From VXYL01 sp965208525 (GTDB lineage Bacteria; Pseudomonadota; Gammaproteobacteria; Pseudomonadales; Azotimanducaceae): 64,000 nucleotides of DNA. The stretch lies in contig OZ242340.1 in NCBI GenBank assembly GCA_965208525.1, positions 62,001 to 126,000 on the forward strand, in the 5' to 3' direction. Positions 42,710 to 51,765 of the stretch are shown piece by piece. A program made the translations under genes and the position numbers. Position 1 is the stretch's first letter; each line of letters begins with the position of its first letter. Below the pieces are notes generated by a model. That model saw nothing but the letters and a program-made list of their open reading frames with translations. It searched no databases and was not told the origin of the DNA.

Positions 42710-44650
42710 ATGGACTTCAGTGAGTTTGGCTTCGTTCGGGTGACGGCGGTGGCGCCGCCGGTGGTGGTGGCCGACCCTGCCGCCAATGCTGCGGCGATTC
42801 TGCGTGCCTATGGAGAGGCGCCGGCGGATGCCTCCGTCGTGTTGTTCCCGGAGCTGGCGATCACGGGCTACACCTGTGAGGACCTGTTTCTTGGCGACGA
42901 CCTGAGGCAGGCGACGCTCACGGCGTTGATGGAAGTGGCCGAGCGGTCGGACCATCGTTGCCTCGTGGTGGGCGCGCCTTGGTGGTTGCCGGACGGGCGG
43001 CTGCTGAACTGTGCGTTCGTCTGCCGCGACGGTGCGGTGCTAGGTGCTGTGCCGAAAGTGTCGCGGCCGAACTACGAGGAGTTCTACGAGAAGCGGTGGT
43101 TTGCTTCCGGCTCGGGGGTTGCCGAGGAGGCGAGGCTTGGGCAATGGGTGTTTCCGCTCGATGCTCGGCTGCTGTTTGAAGTGGGGGAGGCAGGCGAGCC
43201 AAACCCCGGGGCGTTTCGCTTCGGCATCGAGATCTGCGAAGACCTTTGGGCGCCGAAGCCGCCGAGTGCGGACCTTGCCCTGGGCGGCGCCGAGATTGTG
43301 CTGAACCCGTCCGCGAGCACCGAGTTGGTGGCGAAGGCGGACTATCGCCGCGATCTCGTGCGGATGCAGAGCGCCCGGACGCTCTCGGGCTATGTCTATG
43401 CCGGTGCAGGGCCCACGGAATCTACCAAGGACGTCGTGTTCGGCGGCCATCTGTTGGCTGCGGAGGACGGCCATCTGCTCGGGCAAACGGAGCGCTTCCG
43501 GCTCGAAGGCGCGCAACTGACGGCGGACATCGACTGTTTGCGGCTGCGTCATGCGCGGCAGCGCAATGCCACCTTCGCGCAAGCGCCGCGCGACGCTGCA
43601 GCCGTGCGGATCGTGCCGACCGGCGCCTTGCCCGCGCTTGCCGCAATCGAGCGCGACTATCCGAAGCAACCCTTCGTTCCGAGCGACGAAGCGGAGTTCG
43701 ATGCCCGTGCGCAGGACATCCTCGCGATCCAGTCCACCGGCCTTGCCCGTCGCATGATGGCGGCGCGGGCCGAACGGCTGGTCATCGGGCTATCCGGCGG
43801 GCTCGACTCCACACTCGCCTTCCTCGTCTGCCTCGACGCCTTGGCAGCACAGCGGCTGGACACCGAGCGCCTCGTGGCGTTGACGATGCCCGGCCCCGGC
43901 ACCACGCCGCACACGCTGGAGTCGGCCAAGTCCCTTGCCGCCGCCGTCGGCGTCGCACTCAAGGAAGTGCCCATTTACGACGCGGTGCGCAGCCACCTTG
44001 CCGACTTGGGCCACGGCGGCGAGGCGGACGTGACCTTCGAGAACGCCCAGGCGCGGGAACGCACCCAGATCCTGTTCAACAAGGCGAATCAAGTGAACGG
44101 CATCGTCGTTGGCACCGGCGATCTTTCTGAACTCGCCCTTGGCTGGTGCACGTTCAATGCCGACCACATGGCCGGCTACAACGTCAATGCGGGCGTGCCG
44201 AAGACGCTCGTAGCCTATCTGGTGCGCTGGTATGCGCGCCACATGGCCAGCAAGCCACTCGGCAGCGTGCTGAGGCGCGTGCTCGACACGCCCATCACGC
44301 CGGAACTCGTGCCAGCGGCGCCTGGCGACGCCGTGGCGCAACCCACCGAAGCGATCATCGGCCCATACGAACTGCACGACTTTTTCCTGTACCACTTCAT
44401 GCGCCACGGCGCTGGCGCCGCGAAGATACTGGCCCTCGCGACGCACGCATTTCAGGGCGAACGCGACGAGAAGGAAATCCGGCATTGGCTCGCTGTCTTC
44501 TTCCGCCGCTTCTTCGCAGCCCAGTTCAAGCGCACGACCCTGCCGCCGGGGCCCAAAGTGGGCACCGTCAGCCTGTCGCCGCGCGGCGACTGGCGGATGC
44601 CGGATGAAGCCTCGGTGGCGGCATTCCTGAACGCCGAGGACAAACAATGA
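42710..44650 (+). CDS. nadE: Glutamine-dependent NAD+ synthetase
   Basis: Last step of NAD synthesis, 646 residues. An N-terminal nitrilase-type glutaminase domain holds Glu48 (FPELAITGY), the Lys in PKVSRPNYEEFYEKRWF and nucleophile Cys176 (GIEICEDLW). A C-terminal synthetase domain has the PP-loop SGGLDS at 362-367 and GTGDLSELALGWCTFNADHMAGYNVN. It complements the NAD-salvage pair at 16134-17842. ATG 42710 is chosen since upstream in-frame sequence is a hairpin repeat. Confidence 0.93.
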   Translation: MDFSEFGFVRVTAVAPPVVVADPAANAAAILRAYGEAPADASVVLFPELAITGYTCEDLFLGDDLRQATLTALMEVAERSDHRCLVVGAPWWLPDGRLLNCAFVCRDGAVLGAVPKVSRPNYEEFYEKRWFASGSGVAEEARLGQWVFPLDARLLFEVGEAGEPNPGAFRFGIEICEDLWAPKPPSADLALGGAEIVLNPSASTELVAKADYRRDLVRMQSARTLSGYVYAGAGPTESTKDVVFGGHLLAAEDGHLLGQTERFRLEGAQLTADIDCLRLRHARQRNATFAQAPRDAAAVRIVPTGALPALAAIERDYPKQPFVPSDEAEFDARAQDILAIQSTGLARRMMAARAERLVIGLSGGLDSTLAFLVCLDALAAQRLDTERLVALTMPGPGTTPHTLESAKSLAAAVGVALKEVPIYDAVRSHLADLGHGGEADVTFENAQARERTQILFNKANQVNGIVVGTGDLSELALGWCTFNADHMAGYNVNAGVPKTLVAYLVRWYARHMASKPLGSVLRRVLDTPITPELVPAAPGDAVAQPTEAIIGPYELHDFFLYHFMRHGAGAAKILALATHAFQGERDEKEIRHWLAVFFRRFFAAQFKRTTLPPGPKVGTVSLSPRGDWRMPDEASVAAFLNAEDKQ

Positions 44651-44695
44651 GGTGCCTTCCCTCCGAAGGCTCCGGTAACAAGGAGACGTGAGTAC

Positions 44696-45679
44696 GTGAC
44701 TTTCGACGTAAGGGCCCCGCGCCGCGCCAACCGCCAGCTTCGCTGGGTCGGCGGTTTGGTCGCTTCGCTCGCGATGGCGTTTCCAGCCGCGGCCCAGGAC
44801 CAGGGCTATTGCGGCGACGAGGGTGTGTGGCTGCAGATCCTCGGCTCCGGCGGCAGTGAACTCACCGATCAGCGCAGTGCAGCGAGCTATCTGGTCTGGA
44901 TCGACGACACGGCGCGTCTGATGGTGGATGCCGGTTCCGGTGCGGCGCTGCGCTTCGACGAAACCGGCGCCGATATGGCCGGGCTCGACGCCATCGTCTT
45001 CACCCATCTTGGCGCAGCCACCACTGCGGATTTGCCGGCTCTGCTCGAAGGCTCCATCGATGCCGGACGCAAGGGGCTCTTGCCGGTGTTCGGGCCATCC
45101 GGCAATGACCTGCGCCCTGCCATCGGCGACTTCGTGGAGCGGCTCATCGGCGCGAACGGCGCCTATTCCGAACTCGCGAGCTTCCTGACCTTCCGCAACG
45201 CTGCCGGCTACAAGCTGTCGGTGCGCGAAGTGTCCGCCACCGGGCAACGACGCTGGTCCCGCTTCAGCAGCGACGTCCTCAAGCTCTCGGCCATTCCGGT
45301 GCATCACGGCGGTATTCCGGCCCTCGCGTGGCGGGTGGAGATCGGCGACTACGTGATCGTCTTCGCCGGCAGCTTCAGCAACCAGAGGGACCGCGTCGCG
45401 AACTTCGCCAAGGGCGCCGATGCCTTGGTGGTGTCGCACGCGGCACCGGAAGCGGCGCGAGGCGAACTGCGCGAATACCACGCCATCCCCTCGCAGCTGG
45501 GCCGGGTCGCCGCACGCGCCGAGGCACGCATCCTCGTGCTCGGCAACCGCACGAGCCGCACGCTGGGGCGGGAGAGCCAGAGTCGGGAGGCGATTGAGCA
45601 GCACTTCACGGGGCCGCTGGTTTTTGCCAATGAACTCGAATGCTGGGGGCTGCCGGACAAGGAGGACGAACTGCCCTAG
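44696..45679 (+). CDS. Exported metallo-beta-lactamase-fold protein with degenerate metal site
   Basis: A 327-residue protein with a signal peptide ending AMAFPAAAQ. The fold is like ribonuclease Z/arylsulfatase-type MBL enzymes (MVDAGSGAALRF, FTHLGAATTADLPAL, IPALAWRVEIGDYVIVFAG, DALVVSHAAP). The metal motif HxHxDH reads HLGAAT, and the SGD aspartate later reads AGS, so at least three ligands are lost. It is probably non-hydrolytic. GTG 44696 follows AAGGAG by ten bases. Confidence 0.7.
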   Translation: MTFDVRAPRRANRQLRWVGGLVASLAMAFPAAAQDQGYCGDEGVWLQILGSGGSELTDQRSAASYLVWIDDTARLMVDAGSGAALRFDETGADMAGLDAIVFTHLGAATTADLPALLEGSIDAGRKGLLPVFGPSGNDLRPAIGDFVERLIGANGAYSELASFLTFRNAAGYKLSVREVSATGQRRWSRFSSDVLKLSAIPVHHGGIPALAWRVEIGDYVIVFAGSFSNQRDRVANFAKGADALVVSHAAPEAARGELREYHAIPSQLGRVAARAEARILVLGNRTSRTLGRESQSREAIEQHFTGPLVFANELECWGLPDKEDELP

Positions 45680-45733
45680 CGCGCCCGTGCGGGCGCGTTG
45701 GCAGTTCGCTGGCGCGAACTGCTGGCCTTCGTG
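45677..45733 (+). repeat. Dispersed double-hairpin repeat, copy C
   Basis: Starts on the stop codon of the MBL-like gene: GCGCGCCCGTGCGGGCGCG then TTGGCAGTTCGCtggCGCGAACTGCTG. Nearly identical to copy B after norB. Confidence 0.75.
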
Positions 45734-45756
45734 CTGCGTTCGCTCGCAGCTACGGC

Positions 45757-45793
45757 TAGGAGCCAGCGCCGTTTTCTGCGGCGCAGCCTCCTA
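45757..45793. repeat. Inverted repeat TAGGAG..CTCCTA around GCGCCG
   Basis: Arms TAGGAGCCAGCGCCG and CGGCGCAGCCTCCTA pair at 13 of 15 positions with a 7-base loop. Similar core to the hairpin before nadE. Confidence 0.5.
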
Positions 45794-45883
45794 GGTGTGC
45801 ACGGCACCTGGGCGGTGCTGTTTGCGTGCGCCAAGGCGCTGCGCGATAGTTTCCGGTTCTCCATCCACATGGGCGCACCACAC

Positions 45884-45997
45884 ATGGGCAAGGGCGACGT
45901 TCGCACGCGACGCGGCAAGATCAACCGAGGCACGTTCGGCAATGCGCGACGGCGCAAGAAAGAGCGCAAACTTGGCGACGGTGGCCGCACGTCCTAA
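45884..45997 (+). CDS. Ribosomal small-subunit peptide bTHX
   Basis: A 37-residue basic peptide beginning MGKGDVRTRRGKINRGTFGN and ending in RRRKKERKLGDGGRTS. This is the 30S ribosomal THX family (Thermus THX begins MGKGD-RRTRRGKI), which sits in the head of the small subunit and packs against rRNA. An alternative in-frame ATG at 45869 would add MGAPH. The stop TAA is at 45995-45997, where a dispersed repeat begins. Short genes like this are often missed. Confidence 0.8.
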   Translation: MGKGDVRTRRGKINRGTFGNARRRKKERKLGDGGRTS

Positions 45998-46042
45998 CGG
46001 GCGCGTCGGCAGTTCGCTTGCGCGAACTGCTGTTCTTCGACA
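45995..46042 (+). repeat. Dispersed double-hairpin repeat, copy D
   Basis: Begins at the bTHX stop codon with ACGGGCGCG and continues TCGGCAGTTCGCttgCGCGAACTGCTG. The first stem is truncated here. Confidence 0.7.
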
Positions 46043-46057
46043 ACTCCTCGCAAGGGG

Positions 46058-46133
46058 ACGGGCCCGTCTCGCGGGGACAGTGCTGGTGGCATGTTCGGGC
46101 CCTTGGTTGCTTCGCCTTCGGCGCGAGGAGCGT
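46058..46133 (+). repeat. Dispersed repeat with CTTCGCCTTCGGCGCGAGG core, copy 2
   Basis: Second copy of the element at 13262-13333, in the 454-base gap before the TonB receptor gene. The rest of that gap (46134-46451) shows no gene. Confidence 0.6.
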
Positions 46134-46451
46134 GATGGGCCCTCGCTCCGAATGGCGGGCGGGACCGCGCCATCCGGCCGGCACGTTGATGTTGACTCGA
46201 CTTCGTGGAACATCCTTGTTGAATTCAAAACGAGCGGGGAACAGCCCAGGGACAAGCCCCGCCCCCCTACGGGGGCCAATTGCCTTTGACTTGCCAAGGC
46301 TGCTGCGTAAGATAGCCGCCCGCTGACGCCCGGCATGGGCCTCCCGGCCTTGTTTCGGCGTCGCGCCTTTGAGGCACCGAGCCGCCGCACCGATGTGCGG
46401 CCTACCTTCAGAAGAAGCGCTCGGCCAACCGTTCGGAATCAGGAGAGACCT

Positions 46452-49400
46452 TTGCAAAGACCAACGAAAGGGCGTAAAGCCCAGGGATCGCTATTGCCGC
46501 GCTTCCTCGTCGGTGCGTGTTTTTTGCTGGCCCAGGGCTGGGCGCATGCACAGGACGTGAGCAACGAGGTGGCCGCCGGCGAAGACGTCGAAGAGGTCGT
46601 CGTCACCGGCAGTTACATCAAGCGCAAGAACCAGGCCGACCTCTCGTCGCCGCTCGACACCGTGGGCCTCGAAGACATCGAGGCAACCGGCTGGACCGAC
46701 CTCGAAGACGTCGCCGAGACCTTCACCTTCAACACCAGTTCCTGGGGCCGCCCGGCCCTCAACAGCGGCTGCTGCGGCACCGCGAGAGGCATCGAGATTC
46801 GCGCCCTCGGCTCGTCCTCGACCCTCGTGTTGCAGAACGGCAAGCGTGTCGCCTCGACTCGTACCGGCCGTCACGGCGCCGACATGACCAACATCAAGGC
46901 GCTGATGCCGGTGATCGCCATCGACCGCATCGAGACCCTGCTCGACGGCGGCGCTGCGCTCTACGGCTCCGACGCGGTGGCTGGTGTGGTCAACATCATT
47001 CCGCGCCGCAACTTCGAGGGCTTTGAGGCGCGCATCGGCAGCAAGGCCATCGACGGCTCCGGCCAGTGGGAGTCGCAGTTCATCGTCGGCACCGGCAACG
47101 ACTTCATCCGCGGCATGTTCGCGATCAGCTTCGAGCACACCGACCACCTGTTGCAGCGCGAACGCCCGTTCACGCTCATCAACAACACCTCCGGCAACGG
47201 CACGCCCGGCAGCTACAACCTGCGCGTGTTCGACGCCGACCTCGGTGCGGTGAACCCGGCCTGGCGTCCCCACGCCGACGACGGTGGCGACCTCATCATC
47301 GACAACGGCTACCACGGCCCGGTGAACTACTCGTCCATCTGGGACGACTTCGCCGCGATGGAATCCCCGCCGGCCAGCTTCCGAGTCGCAGACCCGTATT
47401 GCCGACCCGGCATCGTGCCGGACTTCCCGGGCGGTCGCGGCCCGAACGGCGAGGCCAATGTGACGATCCCCGGCGGTGGCCAGTTCACGGGTGCCGAGTT
47501 CCCGCTCGGTACTTGCCGCTTCACCTATCAGCCAAGCAACTCCATCGCGCCGCAGGAGAACACTGCGCTCATGTACTCGCTGTGGGAGATCACCCTTTCC
47601 GAAACCGCGGACCTGACGTTCGAATACAGCGGTCAGCGGCGCAACTCCTGGACCGAATTCATCGCTACCTTCCCGATGACCCAAGGCAAGCCCGTCGTGC
47701 CGGCGGAAAGCCCCTTCAATCCGTTCAACGTGGACGCGATCTGGACAGGCCGCCCCATGGGCAACGCCTATCCGCCGGTGCGCGTCAGCGGCGAAGGCAT
47801 TGCCGAGCGCTACTCGGTGACCTTGACCGGCGACTTCGCCGAATTCCTGAGCGGTAGCTGGGTCGAGACCTGGAGCTACAGCCTTTCGGCGCAGTACTCG
47901 CACCACCACACCGACGGCGAAGCGCCGGACAGTGACCTCCGGATGGTGCAGTACGCACTTGACGGCTTCGGTGGTCCGGCCTGCAACGTCCGCTTCGACG
48001 GCCCGCACCCGAGCGAGCAGGCCGGCGTTGGCAACTGCTTCTACTTCAGCCCATTCGGCGCCAACATCTATCGCAGCACGTTCGATCCGAACTCCGGCTA
48101 CGGCGCGGTCGGCTCCGTGGATGCGAACGGCAATCTGGTGCTGGCGACCGAGCAAGAGACGATGGACGTGCTGAACTACAGCATCCAGACCGAGTCGAAG
48201 TCGTACTCGAACCGCGGCCTGATGATCCTCGAAGGCGTCATCACCGGTGACCTGTTCGACCTTCCGGGCGGAGCCGCAGGCCTCGCTCTCGGCCTGCAGA
48301 ACCGTCGCCACTCGCGGGGCGTCTTCATCACCAACTTCCGCCAGGGCTTCTGGCAGGGCTTCCTCGATCCGTCCATCGGCGGTCGCGGCAGCCGTCAGGT
48401 GGAAGCGATGTTCGGCGAGTTGTGGCTGCCGGTGCTCGATCAGGTGGAAGTGCAGGTGGCGGTTCGCCGCGAGGCGTACACGCCTGGCCTGTCCAACACC
48501 GACCCGAAGGTGGGCGTGCGCTATGCGCTGTCCGACTGGCTGTCGCTCAGAGCCTCCTACGGCACTTCGTTCCGGGCGCCCTCGCTCGGACAGGTGGTGG
48601 GCAACGACACCGACGCCTACGTGACGGAGATCGCGGACCCCTTGGACCCGGCGGAGTTCAACACCGGCACCGGCACCTTCCGCACGATTCTGGTGTCGAA
48701 GAACCCGGACCTCGAGCCGGAGGAATCCACCAACTACAACCTCGGCTTCTCGCTGACGCCGGAAGTGCCTTGGGGCAACGGCGACCACGCCTTCCAGGTG
48801 GACGTGGACTGGTTCTCGATCACCTTCGAGAATCAGGTACGGGCTGAGAACGCGAACCAGGTGGTGCGCGAAGACCCTTGCGGCCCGCAGGTGCAGCGTG
48901 ACCCGACCAACGCGATCCAGAACCCGCTGCTCGGCAACGTGGGCGCCACGGCCTGCCCGAACAACGTCGGCAACGTGCTGATCGTCGAGACGGGCTTCTT
49001 CAACTCCGGACAGACGGAGGTCGCAGGGGCCGACATCGGCGCGCAGTATTCCTTCACGATGGGTGACAATGCGTTCGCGATTCGCAGCGAAACCAGCTAC
49101 ATCCATCTGTTCGAGATTCAGGTCTCGGACGGTGGCGCGATCGTCGATGGCGCCGGAGCGCGCAACAAGCGCAACCCCGCGAGCGCGGTGCCGCAGATCC
49201 GTTCTAACCTCTTCCTGAACTGGCAGAATGGAGCGCAGGCCGGCAACCTGACCTTCCGCTACATCGACGGCATGGACGACGACTGGTGGGGCGGCATGAC
49301 CAAGGTTGCGGCACACACCGAGATCGACGTGCAGTATTCCTACACGTTCGGCGAGGGCGACCGCTACACGGCTTCCGTGGGCGCAATCAACCTCTTCGAC

Positions 49401-49496
49401 AAGGAAACGCCGTTTGCGCGGTTCGACGGCTGGGAGCCCACCGTCCACAACCCGTACATGCGGCAACTGTACGCGCGCCTGAACATCATGCTCTGA
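46452..49496 (+). CDS. Large TonB-dependent outer-membrane receptor
   Basis: About 1,014 residues from TTG 46452 (AGGAGAG five bases before). A signal peptide LPRFLVGACFLLAQGWAHAQ is followed by the TonB-box/plug start EEVVVTGSYIKRKNQ, a plug with TLVLQNGKRV and ALYGSDAVAGVVNIIPRR, and a beta-barrel with SFRAPSLGQV and NPDLEPEESTNYNLGF. Several Cys pairs are in the barrel loops (SGCCGTARG, DPYCRPG, PACNVRF, NCFYF). It has the size of receptors for large or complex substrates; the ligand is unknown. Nothing in context names it. The strand ends in ARLNIML before a strong terminator. Confidence 0.85.
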   Translation: MQRPTKGRKAQGSLLPRFLVGACFLLAQGWAHAQDVSNEVAAGEDVEEVVVTGSYIKRKNQADLSSPLDTVGLEDIEATGWTDLEDVAETFTFNTSSWGRPALNSGCCGTARGIEIRALGSSSTLVLQNGKRVASTRTGRHGADMTNIKALMPVIAIDRIETLLDGGAALYGSDAVAGVVNIIPRRNFEGFEARIGSKAIDGSGQWESQFIVGTGNDFIRGMFAISFEHTDHLLQRERPFTLINNTSGNGTPGSYNLRVFDADLGAVNPAWRPHADDGGDLIIDNGYHGPVNYSSIWDDFAAMESPPASFRVADPYCRPGIVPDFPGGRGPNGEANVTIPGGGQFTGAEFPLGTCRFTYQPSNSIAPQENTALMYSLWEITLSETADLTFEYSGQRRNSWTEFIATFPMTQGKPVVPAESPFNPFNVDAIWTGRPMGNAYPPVRVSGEGIAERYSVTLTGDFAEFLSGSWVETWSYSLSAQYSHHHTDGEAPDSDLRMVQYALDGFGGPACNVRFDGPHPSEQAGVGNCFYFSPFGANIYRSTFDPNSGYGAVGSVDANGNLVLATEQETMDVLNYSIQTESKSYSNRGLMILEGVITGDLFDLPGGAAGLALGLQNRRHSRGVFITNFRQGFWQGFLDPSIGGRGSRQVEAMFGELWLPVLDQVEVQVAVRREAYTPGLSNTDPKVGVRYALSDWLSLRASYGTSFRAPSLGQVVGNDTDAYVTEIADPLDPAEFNTGTGTFRTILVSKNPDLEPEESTNYNLGFSLTPEVPWGNGDHAFQVDVDWFSITFENQVRAENANQVVREDPCGPQVQRDPTNAIQNPLLGNVGATACPNNVGNVLIVETGFFNSGQTEVAGADIGAQYSFTMGDNAFAIRSETSYIHLFEIQVSDGGAIVDGAGARNKRNPASAVPQIRSNLFLNWQNGAQAGNLTFRYIDGMDDDWWGGMTKVAAHTEIDVQYSYTFGEGDRYTASVGAINLFDKETPFARFDGWEPTVHNPYMRQLYARLNIML

Positions 49497-49572
49497 CGCG
49501 CATCGCGCCCGGGTTCGCTAGAAGCCCCGCTCCTACGGGGCACGCGCGAACTCAAGCGCAGACCTTTAGGCG

Positions 49573-49599
49573 GGGCCCGCTTCGGCGGGCCCTTTTTTT
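49573..49599 (+). terminator. Rho-independent terminator of TonB receptor gene
   Basis: GGGCCCGC-TTCG-GCGGGCCC, an 8-bp perfect stem with a UUCG tetraloop, followed by seven T (49593-49599). The clearest intrinsic terminator in the window. Confidence 0.92.
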
Positions 49600-49669
49600 C
49601 GCCCGATTGCCCGCCCCCCTGTGGATGGGACAGACTCGCGCCGGGCACATGGTGGAGCGGAGGCAACGC

Positions 49670-50257
49670 ATGGCAGGACGATGGCTGGCAGCGCCAAAGG
49701 CGGCGGTTCTTGTGGCGCTGGCGCTCGCGGGAGCGGGTGCGCTGGCGGCGGATTCGGGGCAGGAGGCGATGCCCGAACTCGCCGGCAACAGCATCACGGC
49801 GCAGAGCATGGATCCGCGATACGAGGAAGTCCGGCTGCTGTTCCTGGCCCAGGAACGCGGGATGGACCTCTACCGCGTTGGTGATTTTGAAGGCGCCCAC
49901 AAGGAGCTCGAAGCGCCGGCGGCGAATGGCCTGAAGATCGCGCAGCAACTCATGGCGTTCATGTACATGCGCGGCGAGGGCGTGCAGAAGCACCCCGCCA
50001 AGGGCGTGGCCCTCTTGGGCCTCGCCGCCGAATCCGGCGACCGCTCGGTGCGCCGCCAATACCGCAAGGCACTCGGCGCCGTGCCCGACGAATACCGCGA
50101 CGTAGTGGAGCAACAGGTGCAGTTCTACATCGAACGCTACGGCATGGCGACCCAAGGCATCACCTGCAAGCGCGCCAACCGCCCGCAATCCCACTTCATG
50201 GCGATGGATTGCACCAAGGAGCCCGGCGACTACCCGGACCACCCTTGGGTCCCGTAA
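49670..50257 (+). CDS. Secreted Sel1-like protein
   Basis: A 195-residue exported protein. Signal peptide ends near AGAGALAADS. One Sel1-type repeat pair follows (YRVGDFEGAHKELEAPAANGLKIAQQLMAFMYMRGEGVQKHPAKGVALLGLAAESGD), then a helical stretch and two Cys (ITCKRAN, MDCTKEP). GGAGG lies six bases before ATG 49670. The same layout is seen at 38761-39528. Confidence 0.7.
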   Translation: MAGRWLAAPKAAVLVALALAGAGALAADSGQEAMPELAGNSITAQSMDPRYEEVRLLFLAQERGMDLYRVGDFEGAHKELEAPAANGLKIAQQLMAFMYMRGEGVQKHPAKGVALLGLAAESGDRSVRRQYRKALGAVPDEYRDVVEQQVQFYIERYGMATQGITCKRANRPQSHFMAMDCTKEPGDYPDHPWVP

Positions 50258-50362
50258 GGGAACTCCGCAGCCTCTAAGCGACGTCGCCGGCGAAGCGGTG
50301 CCCCGTCACCGCACTAGTCCATGCGAAAATGCCATTCCTATCGAATCGAGCGAGGCCAATCG

Positions 50363-51067
50363 ATGATTGAACTTGAGCAGGACGGCGAGGTTTTCGTCCT
50401 GACCATGGCGGCGGGCGAGAACCGCTGGAACACCACCTTCGTGCGCGAGTTCGATGCCGCGCTCGACCAAGTGGCAGCTTCCACCGGCCCGGCGGCGCTG
50501 CTGACACGTTCCGCCGATGCCAAGTTCTTCTCCAACGGGCTGGACCTCGCCTGGGCCGGCTACGGCGAACAGCCACCCGGCGACCGCAACGTGTTCGGCG
50601 CCGAATTCATGGCCCTCGCCGGCCGCCTCATCACGCTGGAAGTGCCCACAGTGTGCGCCGTGAACGGACACGGCTTCGGCGCTGGCTTCATGATTGCCCT
50701 CTGCCACGACGAACGCCTCATGCGGGCGGACCGAGGCTACCTCTGCGCCAACGAAATCGAAATCGGCATGACCATTCCCGACGCCGAGTTGGCCCTCTTC
50801 CGCCACAAGCTCCCAGCCGCAGCCTTCCACCAATCCGTGCTGTTGGCACGACGCTGGGGCGGTGCCGATGCCCTTGCTGCCGGCGTGGTTCAGGGCACGG
50901 CCAGCTTCGACGACCTCGGCAACCGCGCCCTCGAACGAGCGCGGCAACTCGCACCGCTTGCCGGCAACCGCGACGCGGTCCGCACGATGAAGGAGCGCCT
51001 CTACGGCGAAAACGCGGTGCTGAATTCACCCCACGGCGCGGCCTGGCTGCTCCGACACGCTGGCTAG
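50363..51067 (+). CDS. Enoyl-CoA hydratase/isomerase family protein
   Basis: A 234-residue short crotonase. Oxyanion-hole segments are AKFFSNGLDLAWAG and GHGFGAGFMIALCHDERLMR. The region IEIGMTIPDAELALFRHKL carries a Glu at the isomerase-like position. Length and the EVFVLTMAAGENRWN start resemble delta3,delta2-enoyl-CoA isomerases. ATG 50363 has GCGAGG upstream. Confidence 0.82.
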   Translation: MIELEQDGEVFVLTMAAGENRWNTTFVREFDAALDQVAASTGPAALLTRSADAKFFSNGLDLAWAGYGEQPPGDRNVFGAEFMALAGRLITLEVPTVCAVNGHGFGAGFMIALCHDERLMRADRGYLCANEIEIGMTIPDAELALFRHKLPAAAFHQSVLLARRWGGADALAAGVVQGTASFDDLGNRALERARQLAPLAGNRDAVRTMKERLYGENAVLNSPHGAAWLLRHAG

Positions 51068-51069
51068 CA

Positions 51070-51103
51070 GGTCTGTCGGACAGGGCGACGCATGCGTCGC
51101 CCC
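51070..51103 (+). repeat. Palindromic repeat GGGCGACGCATGCGTCGCCC, copy 3
   Basis: Starts three bases after the crotonase stop: GGTCTGTCGGACA then the perfect 20-bp palindrome at 51083-51102. Differs from copy 1 by one base over about 33. Confidence 0.78.
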
Positions 51104-51184
51104 GTCCGGCTCGTCGAAGCAACCCCTGCCATGCGAGGGCCTCTCTGGACGGTGGCGCCCGCCCTCCCCACAGGAACGGCGAGG

Positions 51185-51688
51185 CTACCGGACTTTCCGA
51201 GCTTTCGTCCGCTGCCCTGAGCGCTCGTTGTCGAGGTTGAAGGTGCCGAGCATCCCGCTCGAGATCACCACCATGTCGCCGATGCGATAGTTGGTGCGCA
51301 TTTCGCGTTCGTTCTCGCGCCAAACCTCGCCGCTGTCCAACTCGAGCTCGAAGTTGCCCCGCGCCAGTTCGCGCACGCGGACGATCTTCCCGCTTGCCAC
51401 CACATTCACGGGCTTTGGCTTCGGCAGCTTGATGGCGCCGAGCACGCGCCTAAGGGGACCGGGACGGGCCACCCCTGCCTCTTCGTTGCCGGGTTGGGTG
51501 CGCGCCTCGCCTCCCGCGTCTGCCGACACCAGGGCAGCTTGCGGCGTCGTCGACTCCTCGTCCGGCGTCGCCAGCCGGTCATAGCAAGCGAGTCGATCAG
51601 CATCGTCCTCTATCGCCCGACAGTCGTCTGCGTTGGCCGCCCCAGCGCCCAACATCCACGCCAAGAGCACCACTCGACCACTTCGCAT
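51185..51688 (-). CDS. Periplasmic protein with C-terminal beta-strand domain, unknown function
   Basis: A 167-residue exported protein. The signal peptide VVLLAWMLGAGAANA is followed by DDCRAIEDDADRLACYDRLA, a Cys-pair motif common at the start of periplasmic proteins associated with secretion and cell envelope functions. The C-terminal 70 residues (IVRVRELARGNFELELDSGEVWREN) read as a small beta-domain. ATG 51688 follows AAGGG; 51697 is an alternative start. Confidence 0.65.
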   Translation of the reverse strand: MRSGRVVLLAWMLGAGAANADDCRAIEDDADRLACYDRLATPDEESTTPQAALVSADAGGEARTQPGNEEAGVARPGPLRRVLGAIKLPKPKPVNVVASGKIVRVRELARGNFELELDSGEVWRENEREMRTNYRIGDMVVISSGMLGTFNLDNERSGQRTKARKVR

Positions 51689-51765
51689 CGGTGCCATCCC
51701 TTCTGCAGTCCAGCCGCGAATCCTAGCGTCCCGTGTTGGAAATGCGTCCACCCTCAAGGCCTGCC

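Noticed and set aside
46491..49466. 991-residue reverse frame opposite the TonB receptor
   Set aside because: Antisense shadow produced by GC-rich codon use; the forward strand has signal peptide, plug and barrel motifs.
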